Positions 36,414-45,263 of a stretch of DNA of 64,000 nt are shown piece after piece (position 1 is the first letter of the stretch; every line of letters begins with the position of its first letter). The DNA comes from Promethearchaeota archaeon (GTDB lineage: Archaea; Asgardarchaeota; Lokiarchaeia; Sigyniarchaeales; SOKP01), in contig JAFGOA010000215.1 of NCBI GenBank assembly GCA_016926735.1, positions 20,578-84,577 on the forward strand. Direction: 5' to 3'. The notes beneath the pieces were generated by a model. It had not been told where the DNA came from and made no database searches. It worked only from the letters and a program-made list of their open reading frames with translations. The translations under genes and the position numbers were made by a program.

Positions 36414-36707
36414 TTACAAAAATGATGAAAGTATTAAGATACATATATAAAAAGCGAAAAAATTCAACAATATTCCCCATATACCAGAGCCTTTCTTTTT
36501 AAAACATAATATGATAATCCCAAATATAAATCCTATAATTGATAACATAATTGGAATAAATATTAAATTTGGGAGTAAATACATTCCCATATTATGTGCT
36601 AGCAATATATCAATAAAAGGTAGATATAGAGATATAAAAGCTAGCAATATTGTCAATTTCTTATCCGCACGATTCATATTAGGAGTTTTATTTTTATTTA
36701 TATCCAT
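36414..36707 (-). CDS. Small membrane protein, unrecognised
   Basis: 97 residues with three hydrophobic segments and a charged N-terminus (D-I-N-K-N-K). ATG is preceded by AGAGGAT. It lies 41 bases after another membrane gene on the same strand, and the pair lies between the two copies of the duplicated cassette, so it may have been inserted with the rearrangement. No family recognised. Confidence 0.5.
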   Translation of the reverse strand: MDINKNKTPNMNRADKKLTILLAFISLYLPFIDILLAHNMGMYLLPNLIFIPIMLSIIGFIFGIIILCFKKKGSGIWGILLNFFAFYICILILSSFL

Positions 36708-36748
36708 ATTTATCCTCTTTTTTTTTTGATTTTAATTCCATATATAAT

Positions 36749-37261
36749 CTAGGTATACCCTGCAGGTGTTATTATAAATGAAAAAATAAATATAAAAATG
36801 TTAAGAATCCAAGAGGAATAAATAAAATAAGTAATAATTGACTCATCTGATGGGATTATAGATGAAAGAATTAAAAATGCTATTCCTATTAAAGATAGTA
36901 TAGTAATTGGTATTCTTTGATCTGAAATATTGTTAATATTGTAATACTGAAGGAGTGTAATCATCATAACATTTAGAGGAAAGATTAATGATATTATTAG
37001 GCATCTCCATCTTATATCAAGATTATTATTAACATATTTATCAACTTTTTCTTCTTTCTCTTCGTAGTTTTTCTTAAAAAGATTTATAGGAATTATAAAA
37101 CAATAGATTAGAATTAAGCCTATAGGGATACCTATTAAAGGAATAATTGGAGTGAAATAAAAAATGAAATAAATTAATATGATAGAAGAAATAACTATTA
37201 ATATTTCAGTAATTAATAGCATTATAATATGATTACTTCTTTTATTCTTTCCTTTTATCAC
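36749..37261 (-). CDS. Membrane protein, unrecognised
   Basis: 170 residues with about five hydrophobic segments and one cytoplasmic loop rich in Lys and Glu (K-K-N-Y-E-E-K-E-E-K-V-D-K). First gene of a probable pair with 36414-36707. I recognise no family. The position between the two halves of a duplication suggests recent rearrangement at this site. Confidence 0.5.
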   Translation of the reverse strand: MIKGKNKRSNHIIMLLITEILIVISSIILIYFIFYFTPIIPLIGIPIGLILIYCFIIPINLFKKNYEEKEEKVDKYVNNNLDIRWRCLIISLIFPLNVMMITLLQYYNINNISDQRIPITILSLIGIAFLILSSIIPSDESIITYFIYSSWILNIFIFIFSFIITPAGYT

Positions 37262-37323
37262 ATAAAAGATTATATTTAATCCTTAATAAATATGTTTGGA
37301 GGAAATATATTTTCTAGAAATTT

Positions 37324-37863
37324 ACAACGATAAAAATATTAGCTTAAAAATTTTTAATATATATAAATTGAGATAATAGTAAGGAAAATAAAATTAGTAA
37401 AGGTCCTGATCTTCCTCCAATTCCCAGTATTGGAGAAGTACTAGGTAGGAAAGAACATTTTATACAAAAAGTATCCACTGTGGTTAGATGCAAACAATGT
37501 GAAAGAAAATACACAAGAAAATTCCAAAAAGGAGATTATACATTTAAAAAACTAAATAATGTTGAATGTCCTGATTGTAAAGAAAATCCATCATCGATAA
37601 TTGTAGAAATCTATTAAGAATGGATAAACCCTAAAAAGGAAAAATATAATTTGTTGATATAAATTATGTATAATATTGGATTAGAAAAATTAATTGATCA
37701 AGCAGTAGCAAGGGATTTTAAAATTCATAAAATTACTAATGAAGATAAAAAAAATGATTCTTATAAAGCATTAGAGTTTACATTGTCATTTAATAATATT
37801 GAAATAAAATATAAAAGAAAAGTAGAGAGTGAAAAATACCCAATAGTTCCGAGATTTCAATAT
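37324..37863 (+). repeat. Duplicated cassette, copy 2
   Basis: Second copy of the cassette at 35791. The zinc-ribbon gene is degenerate here and the partner gene at 37666 is intact and continues beyond the duplicated part. The two copies are separated by the two minus-strand membrane genes. Confidence 0.8.
37393..37617 (+). pseudogene. Altered copy of the zinc-ribbon gene (ATT for ATG, early stop)
   Basis: The frame reads I-S-K-G-P-D-L-P-P-I-P and keeps both C-x2-C pairs. Its first codon is ATT where copy 1 has ATG, and codon 75 is TAA where copy 1 has TCA, removing the last ten residues. Because other genes here appear to start at ATT, it might still be expressed as a shortened protein. I call it a pseudogene with reserve. 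Confidence 0.55.
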
Positions 37864-38139
37864 TTATTTGGATTTTATCCTAAAGAGGGTTTATGTTTGT
37901 TTGTTAAAAAAAAAGAACATAAATTGGCTTTATGTGAAGGGCCGTTAGAAGAAATTAATAAAACATGTTCATTAATTCATTCATTAATGTATCTTTTAGT
38001 CCCAGCAGATAGATTTGAAGTTTATTCATACCTTCCGGGATGTTGTGAAATTAATTGTCCTAATAGTCCTAATCAATATAAATTACGAATTAATCTCTAT
38101 ACAGCTAAAGATGAAGAATTAAAAACAACTAAATCCTAA
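37666..38139 (+). CDS. Unrecognised conserved-looking protein (intact partner of zinc ribbon)
   Basis: 157 residues. The N-terminal part is the one duplicated at 36133. The middle has L-F-G-F-Y-P-K-E-G-L-C-L-F-V and the end has P-G-C-C-E-I-N-C-P-N-S-P, a Cys-rich knot that could bind a metal. No family recognised. It follows the zinc-ribbon copy by 48 bases, so the two genes were probably an ancestral operon. Its end overlaps the convergent mutase subunit by 11 bases. Confidence 0.6.
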   Translation: MYNIGLEKLIDQAVARDFKIHKITNEDKKNDSYKALEFTLSFNNIEIKYKRKVESEKYPIVPRFQYLFGFYPKEGLCLFVKKKEHKLALCEGPLEEINKTCSLIHSLMYLLVPADRFEVYSYLPGCCEINCPNSPNQYKLRINLYTAKDEELKTTKS

Positions 38140-38542
38140 ATTTTCTCTTTAAATTACTTTTAACAAAATCAACAATGGTTTTAATATTTGTTCCAGGTCC
38201 ATGAAACCCTTTTAATCCTTGTTCTTCTAAAAATTTTTTGTCTTCATCAGGGATGATTCCTCCAACAGCAACTAATACATCATCTATATTATTTTCCCGG
38301 AGTTTTTCCATAATTTTAGAGCATAATGCATTATGAGCTCCACTAAGTATACTTAAGAGAACAGCATCAGGATCTTCTTGAATTATTGAATTAAGAACAT
38401 CATCTGGAGTTTGATGAATACCTGTATATATAACTTCCATTCCAGCATCTCGTAAACCTCGTGCTATTACTTTTGCACCCCGATCATGTCCATCAAGACC
38501 AGGTTTCGCAACTATAACTTTAATTTTTCTTTCTTTAGACAT
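38129..38542 (-). CDS. B12-binding subunit of a coenzyme B12-dependent acyl-CoA mutase
   Basis: 137 residues forming one Rossmann-like cobalamin domain. The base-off/His-on motif D-G-H-D-R-G is near 17-22 with His19 as cobalt ligand, followed by L-L-S-I-L-S-G-A-H and V-A-V-G-G-I-I-P and F-H-G-P-G-T. It starts 12 bases after the large subunit and is translated in the same operon. In archaea the mutase is split in this way. It is usually labelled methylmalonyl-CoA mutase; see the large subunit for substrate. Confidence 0.9.
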   Translation of the reverse strand: MSKERKIKVIVAKPGLDGHDRGAKVIARGLRDAGMEVIYTGIHQTPDDVLNSIIQEDPDAVLLSILSGAHNALCSKIMEKLRENNIDDVLVAVGGIIPDEDKKFLEEQGLKGFHGPGTNIKTIVDFVKSNLKRKFRI

Positions 38543-38554
38543 ATTCTAAACTCC

Positions 38555-40195
38555 TTAAAATATCGATTCTTCAACATATATTCCAAAAATTTCCTTCAAA
38601 ACAGTAATTATTTCACCTATGGATGCATATTCTTTAACAGCATCTATAATATAAGGCATCAAATTTTCTGTTCCTTTAGCTGCTTTTTTTAATTTTTTTA
38701 AAGCATTTTCTACAACTTTATTATTTCTTGTTCTTTTGATCTTTTCCAAATTTTTTATTTGATTTTCAGAAACTTTTTCATCAATTCTTAAAATTTCAGG
38801 ATTACGACAAGATTTTGGTTGAAATTTATTAACCGCAACAACAATTCTTTCTTTATTATCTACTTCCTTTTGATATTTGTATGATGCATTGGCTATTTCT
38901 CTTTGGAAGAAGTTCTTTTTTATTGCAGGAATAACTCCTCCTAAATCTTCAATTTTCTTAAAATATATTTCAGCTTCCTCTTCCATTTTATTAGTTAACC
39001 ATTCTAAATAATATGATCCTGCTAATGGATCAACTGTATCGGCAATGCCCGATTCATTTGCAATAATTTGCTGAGTTCTCAGCGCTATTCTAACTGACTT
39101 CTCTGTAGGTAAACATAAAGCTTCATCATAAGAATTAGTATGTAATGATTGAGTACCTCCTAAGACTCCAGCTAAAGCTTGAAGCGTAACTCTTACGATA
39201 TTATTTTCTGATTCTTGAGCTGTTAAAGATACACCTGCAGTTTGAGTATGGAATCTTAATCTCATAGATTCTGGTTTTTTAGCTCCATATTTATTTTTTA
39301 ATTTTTTTGCCCAAATTCTTCTTGCTGCTCTATATTTTGCAATTTCTTCAAAAAAATTATTATGAGCGTTAAAGAAGAAAGATAATCTGTGAGCAAAATC
39401 ATCTATATTAAGACCTCTTTTAATAGCTTCTTCTACATAAGCAAAACCATCTGCAAGAGTAAATGCCAATTCTTGTACTGCAGTTGATCCAGCTTCTCTG
39501 ATATGATACCCACTAATACTAATTGTATACCATTGAGGGACATTTTTAGAACAATATTCTATTGTATCAACTATTAATCTCATAGAAGGTTCTGGTGGAA
39601 AAATCCATGATTTCTGAGCAATATATTCTTTTAAAATATCATTTTGAATTGTTCCTCTTAATTGTTCAGGTTTTAATCCTTTCTTTTCTCCAACAACTAT
39701 ATACATAGCTAATAATATTGAAGCAGGACCATTAATTGTCATTGAAGTAGATATTTTAGACAAGTCAATTCCATCAAATAGTACTTCCATATCATCTAAT
39801 GTATCTATAGCAACACCTACTTTTCCAATTTCTCCTAAAGATTTTTCATCACTTGATTCATATCCATATAATGTTGGAAAATGGAATGCTACACTCAATC
39901 CAGTTTGACCGTGTGCAATTAGAAATTTAAATCTTTCATTTGTCTGTTTAGCGGTCCCAAAACCAGCAAATTGGCGCATGGTCCAAAACCTTCCTCGATA
40001 CATATTATCGTATACTCCTCTTGTAAAAGGAAATTGACCGGGCTCTCCAAGATCTTTATTATAGTCAAAAGTCTCAACATCTTTTGGACTATATAAACGT
40101 TTAATTTCTATATTTGAAAGATTTTTAAAATTTCTTTTAATTGTATTTTTTTTATTTTCAATTTCTTTATCCTTCTTACTTTCAGATTCAATCAT
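38555..40195 (-). CDS. Large subunit of B12-dependent acyl-CoA mutase, probably isobutyryl-CoA type
   Basis: 546 residues, the TIM-barrel acyl-CoA mutase without its own B12 domain. Core motifs: F-P-F-T-R-G-V-Y, Y-R-G-R-F-W-T-M-R-Q-F-A-G-F-G (70-80), S-T-S-M-T-I-N, F-P-P-E-P-S-M-R and S-I-S-G-Y-H-I-R-E-A-G. In methylmalonyl-CoA mutase the residues equivalent to 76 and 194 are Tyr89 and Arg207, and in isobutyryl-CoA mutase Phe80 and Gln198. Here they are Phe76 and Gln194, read by aligning the intervening spacing. This favours isobutyryl/n-butyryl-CoA interconversion. No MeaB-type GTPase is nearby. A radical SAM gene lies 153 bases downstream... on the same strand side. Confidence 0.85.
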   Translation of the reverse strand: MIESESKKDKEIENKKNTIKRNFKNLSNIEIKRLYSPKDVETFDYNKDLGEPGQFPFTRGVYDNMYRGRFWTMRQFAGFGTAKQTNERFKFLIAHGQTGLSVAFHFPTLYGYESSDEKSLGEIGKVGVAIDTLDDMEVLFDGIDLSKISTSMTINGPASILLAMYIVVGEKKGLKPEQLRGTIQNDILKEYIAQKSWIFPPEPSMRLIVDTIEYCSKNVPQWYTISISGYHIREAGSTAVQELAFTLADGFAYVEEAIKRGLNIDDFAHRLSFFFNAHNNFFEEIAKYRAARRIWAKKLKNKYGAKKPESMRLRFHTQTAGVSLTAQESENNIVRVTLQALAGVLGGTQSLHTNSYDEALCLPTEKSVRIALRTQQIIANESGIADTVDPLAGSYYLEWLTNKMEEEAEIYFKKIEDLGGVIPAIKKNFFQREIANASYKYQKEVDNKERIVVAVNKFQPKSCRNPEILRIDEKVSENQIKNLEKIKRTRNNKVVENALKKLKKAAKGTENLMPYIIDAVKEYASIGEIITVLKEIFGIYVEESIF

Positions 40196-40348
40196 TTGTC
40201 ATCATATTATTCAAATTACGTACTATTTACTATTCTATCTTAATTAAATTAAAAATTTGAAAGATTATTAATTTTTTTAAACTAAATCCATATTATAGAT
40301 TAATTTATATAAGAAATCCATCTGATTTATTTTAGAATTATATTTATA

Positions 40349-41479
40349 TTAAATCGCTTTATACGCTTCATTAATAGCAGAACATCCTCCACATCTTACG
40401 CATCCAGCTTTATGTTCAAGAGGATTAACTCCCAATTCTCTCATAAATTTCCCACTATTATAATATAATTCTAATAATGATTTATACGTCATAGATAATT
40501 GTAGATCTAACTTGTTTGGCATTACCCTCACAGGAGTTATAAAAGGAATTACTCCTATTATAACTAATTCTTGTATACTCTTAGTTAATGTTATGATATC
40601 TTCTCCTAATCCAACAAGAATATAGGATTCTACTTGATTTTTACCAAAAATGTCTATAGCATTTTTCCAATTATCTCTATAGAGTTGATAAGAAATGTGA
40701 GATTTTCCTGGTGTTATATATTTTCTGATATTTTCATCTAATATTTCTATATGAATACCTATAGTATCTGCTCCACTATCCTTAAGTTGATTAAGATAAT
40801 CTGGGTTATAAACAGGCTCTAATTGAATGTGAATAGGTATTTTTGGATGATCTTCTTTTAGTTTTTTTAAAATATTGATATAGCGAAATACTACATTTTT
40901 TTCATTATGTTCAGAACCTGTAGTAAGAGTAATATGAGAACATCTATTTTCCCTTTTCGCTTCAGTTATAACTTCAGATATTTGTTCAGGAGATTTTTCC
41001 AATATTGTACTTTTATTATTTAAACTTATTTCAATACCACAGAATTTACAAGCGGTTCCACATTGCCAATAATCACATTTTTGATAAATTGTTGATGCTA
41101 AACAATCAAATCCATGGACTAAAGCAATTTTACTCATTAAGATATTATCTGATGTTCTTAAATTATCTAAACAATATCGAGGTGATTCAATGAGTCGAAA
41201 TACTCCCAAGGAGGATTTATTTTCTCTATTAAATACTTCAAATAAAGATTTATTTTTATATTTTAAAGATAATTCACTTTTAATGGAATTTTTCCAGAGA
41301 GCTACATTTACTAATGTTTTATTGTCTTCAAAAACAAAATATCTACCTCCATAAGGTCCAGCGCCTCCTTTTCTTCCAAAATTAGATTTAAAATAAAAGT
41401 CAAATTTCTTTTTATCAATATATATACCTTTATAGAGTAATTTAGTTTTATTAGCAAGAATTTTATGGATATTTGGCAT
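40349..41479 (-). CDS. Radical SAM protein, possibly MSMEG_0568-like
   Basis: 376 residues. The radical SAM cluster motif is C-G-T-A-C-K-F-C (C-x3-C-x2-C). The N-terminal G-R-K-G-G-A-G-P-Y-G-G and the C-terminal G-C-V-R-C-G-G-C-S-A resemble the MSMEG_0568 group, a family of unknown reaction. A second Fe-S cluster could sit on the C-terminal cysteines. It lies upstream of the mutase on the same strand, 153 bases away, so joint regulation is possible but not shown. Confidence 0.78.
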   Translation of the reverse strand: MPNIHKILANKTKLLYKGIYIDKKKFDFYFKSNFGRKGGAGPYGGRYFVFEDNKTLVNVALWKNSIKSELSLKYKNKSLFEVFNRENKSSLGVFRLIESPRYCLDNLRTSDNILMSKIALVHGFDCLASTIYQKCDYWQCGTACKFCGIEISLNNKSTILEKSPEQISEVITEAKRENRCSHITLTTGSEHNEKNVVFRYINILKKLKEDHPKIPIHIQLEPVYNPDYLNQLKDSGADTIGIHIEILDENIRKYITPGKSHISYQLYRDNWKNAIDIFGKNQVESYILVGLGEDIITLTKSIQELVIIGVIPFITPVRVMPNKLDLQLSMTYKSLLELYYNSGKFMRELGVNPLEHKAGCVRCGGCSAINEAYKAI

Positions 41480-41942
41480 ATCGTAAGAATAAATCTATTG
41501 TATATTCTTGAATATTATAGAGAAAATCTCATTTTCTATTATATTTATCAAATAAATTATAATTTTTATAACTAATTATGATAATTTAACACTCTTTATA
41601 TTAAAAATATAGAAAAAAAATATAATTGAATCTTAATAAAATATTTTAATTTAAATATTAGAAGGATTAAAAAAAAAAGAGAATTATATAAACACCATTT
41701 CAAACTACCTTGAGGAGATACATTCACAGAGAAATCTTAAATAAGAGAAGATTTTGATATCTTTGAAGAAATTAGAATAAATATAAGGGTTGGCTCAAGG
41801 AAGGGAGTGTTTAATATAAATTGTTGCAAGAATGTCCAAGGAATATTCACGTAAATTTTTAATCGTTTAAAAAAAGAATATAAAAGGTTATTAAATTAAA
41901 AATATATGAAATTTTATATATGATAATTTTCTCTATTTGAGA
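41480..41942. other. Intergenic region with a GC-richer block
   Basis: 463 bases between divergent genes. Most is AT-rich. A block at about 41690-41870 is visibly richer in G and C than the surrounding spacers and holds short inverted repeats (AAATCTT with AAGATTT near 41731-41753) and GGTTGGCTCAAGGAAGGGAG. No long open frame. It might be a structured RNA or a decayed gene. Confidence 0.35.
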
Positions 41943-42506
41943 ATGTCAGAAATAATTGTTCCTTTAGATTATTCAAACTTACAAAGTGTTATCCCAAAAG
42001 AGGATGAAATTATCTATAGTGGGATATCGAACATGATGGCCATGAATATAACATTTTATGGCGTTCATGTAATAATATCCTCAAAGAACTTTTCTTACAT
42101 TAGACAATATCCCAATAAAAAGCTAGATATCTATCCTAAAATAGAATTCAATTATGGAAAGAATTTAAAAAAGCGTGGTTATTTACAGCTACTTCCTTTA
42201 TATGAGATTGATTCTTGTTATTTTGATAATGGTTGGAAATTACCAAAAATTACGTTATCTAAAGCATTAGGGTTTGCTAATTTCGCTATATTGCAATGTA
42301 AAGACTATGAATCAAAAGAAGATTTTAAAAAAAGAAAGAAAAATTTTCATCTTAAAATCTTACCATATGTGATTTCTTCCAAAAAAGAACATTTAAATGA
42401 GTTAGAATCCCATCCAGATGATTTTAAGTCAAAAGAAATCAATAAATTAAAAAAAACAATTAAAAAATGGACTGAAGCTTTAGAAAAAGAGGGTATATTA
42501 ATTTAG
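41943..42506 (+). CDS. Unrecognised soluble protein
   Basis: About 187 residues from ATG 41943 (a TTG two codons earlier is less likely). The N-terminal half has alternating strands (E-I-I-Y-S-G-I-S then V-H-V-I-I-S-S-K-N then L-P-L-Y-E-I-D) that could be a PH-like or beta-barrel fold. The C-terminal 60 residues are a lysine- and glutamate-rich helix. No signal peptide or membrane segment. No family recognised. It is a single-gene unit. Confidence 0.5.
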   Translation: MSEIIVPLDYSNLQSVIPKEDEIIYSGISNMMAMNITFYGVHVIISSKNFSYIRQYPNKKLDIYPKIEFNYGKNLKKRGYLQLLPLYEIDSCYFDNGWKLPKITLSKALGFANFAILQCKDYESKEDFKKRKKNFHLKILPYVISSKKEHLNELESHPDDFKSKEINKLKKTIKKWTEALEKEGILI

Positions 42507-42921
42507 ATTAAATATGACCTTATGAAATTGCCTCAATAATAATTAAGTATAATATCTAAAAGGAAGTAAGCTCATTTTTTATATGTTCTACTTTTATTAT
42601 TAGTAGTGGGTTTAGTAATAAAGAATTTAACGATATGGATTAAGAAAATTATATAAATTCCTCTTTTTTTTCATTTAAATGTCATGAATCAAGATCGTGA
42701 AAGACTGGTTTCACGTATAATTATCTATATCAATATATTAAATTGATATCTATCTTATTTTTTTATAAATAAATATTGATCTGACAAAATCGATTAATGT
42801 CATTTTCTAATTTTCAAAATTATAAAAAGATAAATATTTCAATAACGAATATAGATTAAAAATATATATTGACTTTCTTTTATATTAATTAAGAGAACTC
42901 ACTGTTAAAGAAAAATATCAT
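42507..42921. other. Intergenic region upstream of the propeller receptors
   Basis: 415 bases, no open frame of note. It contains one perfect hairpin (42696-42715) and an AT-rich promoter-like zone near 42855-42900 before the first receptor gene. Nothing else recognised. Confidence 0.4.
42696..42715. promoter_or_regulatory. Perfect 7-bp inverted repeat (hairpin or operator)
   Basis: CGTGAAA and TTTCACG separated by GACTGG. It is about 207 bases before the first propeller receptor gene. It is not followed by a T run, so an operator or RNA hairpin seems likelier than a terminator. Confidence 0.3.
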
Positions 42922-45171
42922 ATGAAAATTCGAAGATTCAATCAATTCATTTTCTTTTTTTTGATAATTTTTTTTGTAACAATTATCAATTTTGATAGTT
43001 CACAAATTAAAGAAAAAACAATTAAGAATTCTTATTTAAATATTCCTAAAGAAACTCTTGAAGTCGGTTGGAATAATGGTACGAGTGCAACTCCTAGAAC
43101 ATATGTTGATTATTTAGGAGTGATACATGCAGTTTGGGAGGATAATACAAAAGGTCCTTGGGGTACTGATTATGAAATTATGTATTCTTCAAATTCCGGT
43201 TCAGGGTGGTCAAATCCAATAGTTATTTCAGATGGATATAATGGAAATTATTGGAACAATGAAGCAAGTGTTTTACCTGATATTACAATAGATTTAGATG
43301 GGAATATTTATGTTGTTTGGCAGGATGATACAGATGGTCCTTGGGGTATTGATTATGAAATTATGTATGTTAATTATATACAAGGAATAGGATGGTCAAA
43401 TGTAACTGTTATTTCAGATGGATATAATGGAACTTATTGGAATAATAATGCAAGTAATCGACCAAGCATTGCAGTTGATCAAAATGGAAAAGTACACGTT
43501 GTATGGTATGATTATACAGATGGTCCTTGGGGAAATGATATTGAAATTATGTATGCTTCAAATTCCGGTTCAGGGTGGTCAAACGCAACTGTTATTTCCG
43601 ATGATGAGACACTATGGAATGATGGATTTAGTAGGAGGCCTAATATTGCTATAGAAACCTCTGGAACTATTCATGTTGTTTGGGAAGATGATACCGATGG
43701 AGTTTGGGGAAATAATTCTGAAATTATGTATGTATCCTCTTTAGATGGAATTACTTTTTCAAACATTACAGTGATATCAGATGGATATAATGGAACTTAT
43801 TGGAACGATGGAATATGTTGTGAAAATGAAATAGTTATTGATAATTTAGATAATATCCATATTGTTTTTGATTGCTATGTTGGTGGAATTTATGGTACTG
43901 ATCTAGAAATTTTATATGTATCATCTTCAGATGGAATTACTTGGTCGAATATTACAGTGATATCAGATGGATATGGGGGATATTTTTGGAATAATGATTC
44001 AAGTGTTCGACCTGATATTGCAATAGATTTAGATGGGAATATTCATGTAGTATGGCATGATGATACAAACGGGCCATGGGGTGTTGATAGGGAAATTATA
44101 TATGCAATCTATTCTGAATCAGTTGGGTGGTCTAATGTAACTGTTATTTCTGATGATTTAACCAATTGGAATAATGGTGATAGTTTTGATCCTAATATTG
44201 CTATAGACTCCTCTGGAATTATTCATGTTGCTTGGAATGATGATACCGATGGTGCTTGGGGAAATGATACTGAAATTATGTATGCAACCTATTCTGAATC
44301 AATTGGGTGGTCTAATGTAACTGTTGTTTCAGATAGATTAATTCCTTTTTTTATTATTCCTACGTATCAAAATTATTTTTATATTAATTTGGTTTTATCT
44401 TTAATTTCTCTTGGTATTTTATGGGTATTGATATTAATTAATAAGAAAATCCAAACTGGTAATTATTCAATAAAAACTAAACAATTGACTAATCTATCCA
44501 TTATAACTGGTGCATCTTTATTAATTGTTCCTCAAGTAACACAAATACAATATAATTCTTCTATTAATTTGGGAGAAAATTTATTGGATTCATTTATATT
44601 TGTATTTCCCTGGATTATATTAATAATATGTATACTTATCATATTAATTTCGTTATTTTCATTACTTATTACATTAGATGAATATAAATCGTATGTAAGG
44701 AAAAAAACTATTTATTCAAAACCTTTTCATAATATCTCTTTTGAAGATATATTTGAAAATGAAAATAGAAGAAAAATTATTAGATATATCTTAGCTGAAC
44801 CTGGTATCCACTATAATGATTTACAAAGAAAATGTTTTTTAACACCTGGTCAAATTAGATGGCATCTTAATATATTATTGGAATATAATATTATAAAAAA
44901 AGATAGATTAGGACAATATATAGTTTTTAGTCCAAATATTATTGATTTAGAATATGAGAATTATAATAAAAAGGTTATAAGATCAAAAACAAGTCTTGAT
45001 ATTTTAGATATGATTGAAGAAAATCCTGGAGTAATTCCTTCAGATTTAGCAAATAATTTAGATTTAAAAAAAAGTACTATATCATACCATATTAATAAGT
45101 TAAAAAAGAAGGGTTTTATATATTCTAAAAAAGAAGGTCGAGAACTTAGAATTTTTCTCTTTGAAAAATAA
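42922..45171 (+). CDS. Membrane-spanning transcription regulator with extracellular seven-bladed propeller
   Basis: 749 residues. A signal/anchor helix (8-24) is followed by seven repeats of about 60 residues (about 45-470), each with W-N-N/D, I-A-I-D, I-H-V-V-W-x-D-D-T-D-G-x-W-G, E-I-M-Y and V-I-S-D. They suggest a seven-bladed beta-propeller of the sialidase/BNR-like kind outside the cell. Then come about three membrane segments (the last near 557-586). Two winged-helix domains follow: about 607-670 (N-R-R-K-I-I-R-Y-I-L-A-E-P-G-I-H-Y then R-W-H-L-N-I-L-L) and 690-749 (E-N-P-G-V-I-P-S-D-L-A then S-Y-H-I-N-K-L). This is a one-component receptor joining an outer sensor to cytoplasmic DNA binding. 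It is followed by a paralog. Confidence 0.82.
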   Translation: MKIRRFNQFIFFFLIIFFVTIINFDSSQIKEKTIKNSYLNIPKETLEVGWNNGTSATPRTYVDYLGVIHAVWEDNTKGPWGTDYEIMYSSNSGSGWSNPIVISDGYNGNYWNNEASVLPDITIDLDGNIYVVWQDDTDGPWGIDYEIMYVNYIQGIGWSNVTVISDGYNGTYWNNNASNRPSIAVDQNGKVHVVWYDYTDGPWGNDIEIMYASNSGSGWSNATVISDDETLWNDGFSRRPNIAIETSGTIHVVWEDDTDGVWGNNSEIMYVSSLDGITFSNITVISDGYNGTYWNDGICCENEIVIDNLDNIHIVFDCYVGGIYGTDLEILYVSSSDGITWSNITVISDGYGGYFWNNDSSVRPDIAIDLDGNIHVVWHDDTNGPWGVDREIIYAIYSESVGWSNVTVISDDLTNWNNGDSFDPNIAIDSSGIIHVAWNDDTDGAWGNDTEIMYATYSESIGWSNVTVVSDRLIPFFIIPTYQNYFYINLVLSLISLGILWVLILINKKIQTGNYSIKTKQLTNLSIITGASLLIVPQVTQIQYNSSINLGENLLDSFIFVFPWIILIICILIILISLFSLLITLDEYKSYVRKKTIYSKPFHNISFEDIFENENRRKIIRYILAEPGIHYNDLQRKCFLTPGQIRWHLNILLEYNIIKKDRLGQYIVFSPNIIDLEYENYNKKVIRSKTSLDILDMIEENPGVIPSDLANNLDLKKSTISYHINKLKKKGFIYSKKEGRELRIFLFEK

Positions 45172-45263
45172 TGGTCCAAAAAGTACACCTCAAAACTTTA
45201 AAAAAATCCTAGCTTTTTATATTTATGAAATCATTTATTCAGATAATATTTAACTTTTAAAAT

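Noticed and set aside
38555..40195. Plain methylmalonyl-CoA mutase annotation
   Set aside because: The two key substrate residues are Phe and Gln instead of Tyr and Arg.
41700..41850. SRP RNA or RNase P RNA at the GC-richer block
   Set aside because: GGAAGGGAG resembles part of SRP helix 8, but the flanking conserved strands are absent and the block is too short; RNase P consensus segments do not match.
43418..43654. Alternate-frame ORFs inside the propeller genes (43418-43654, 46402-46668, 47797-48063 and antisense ones)
   Set aside because: They arise from the repetitive DNA of the real frame; low complexity and no independent starts or context.
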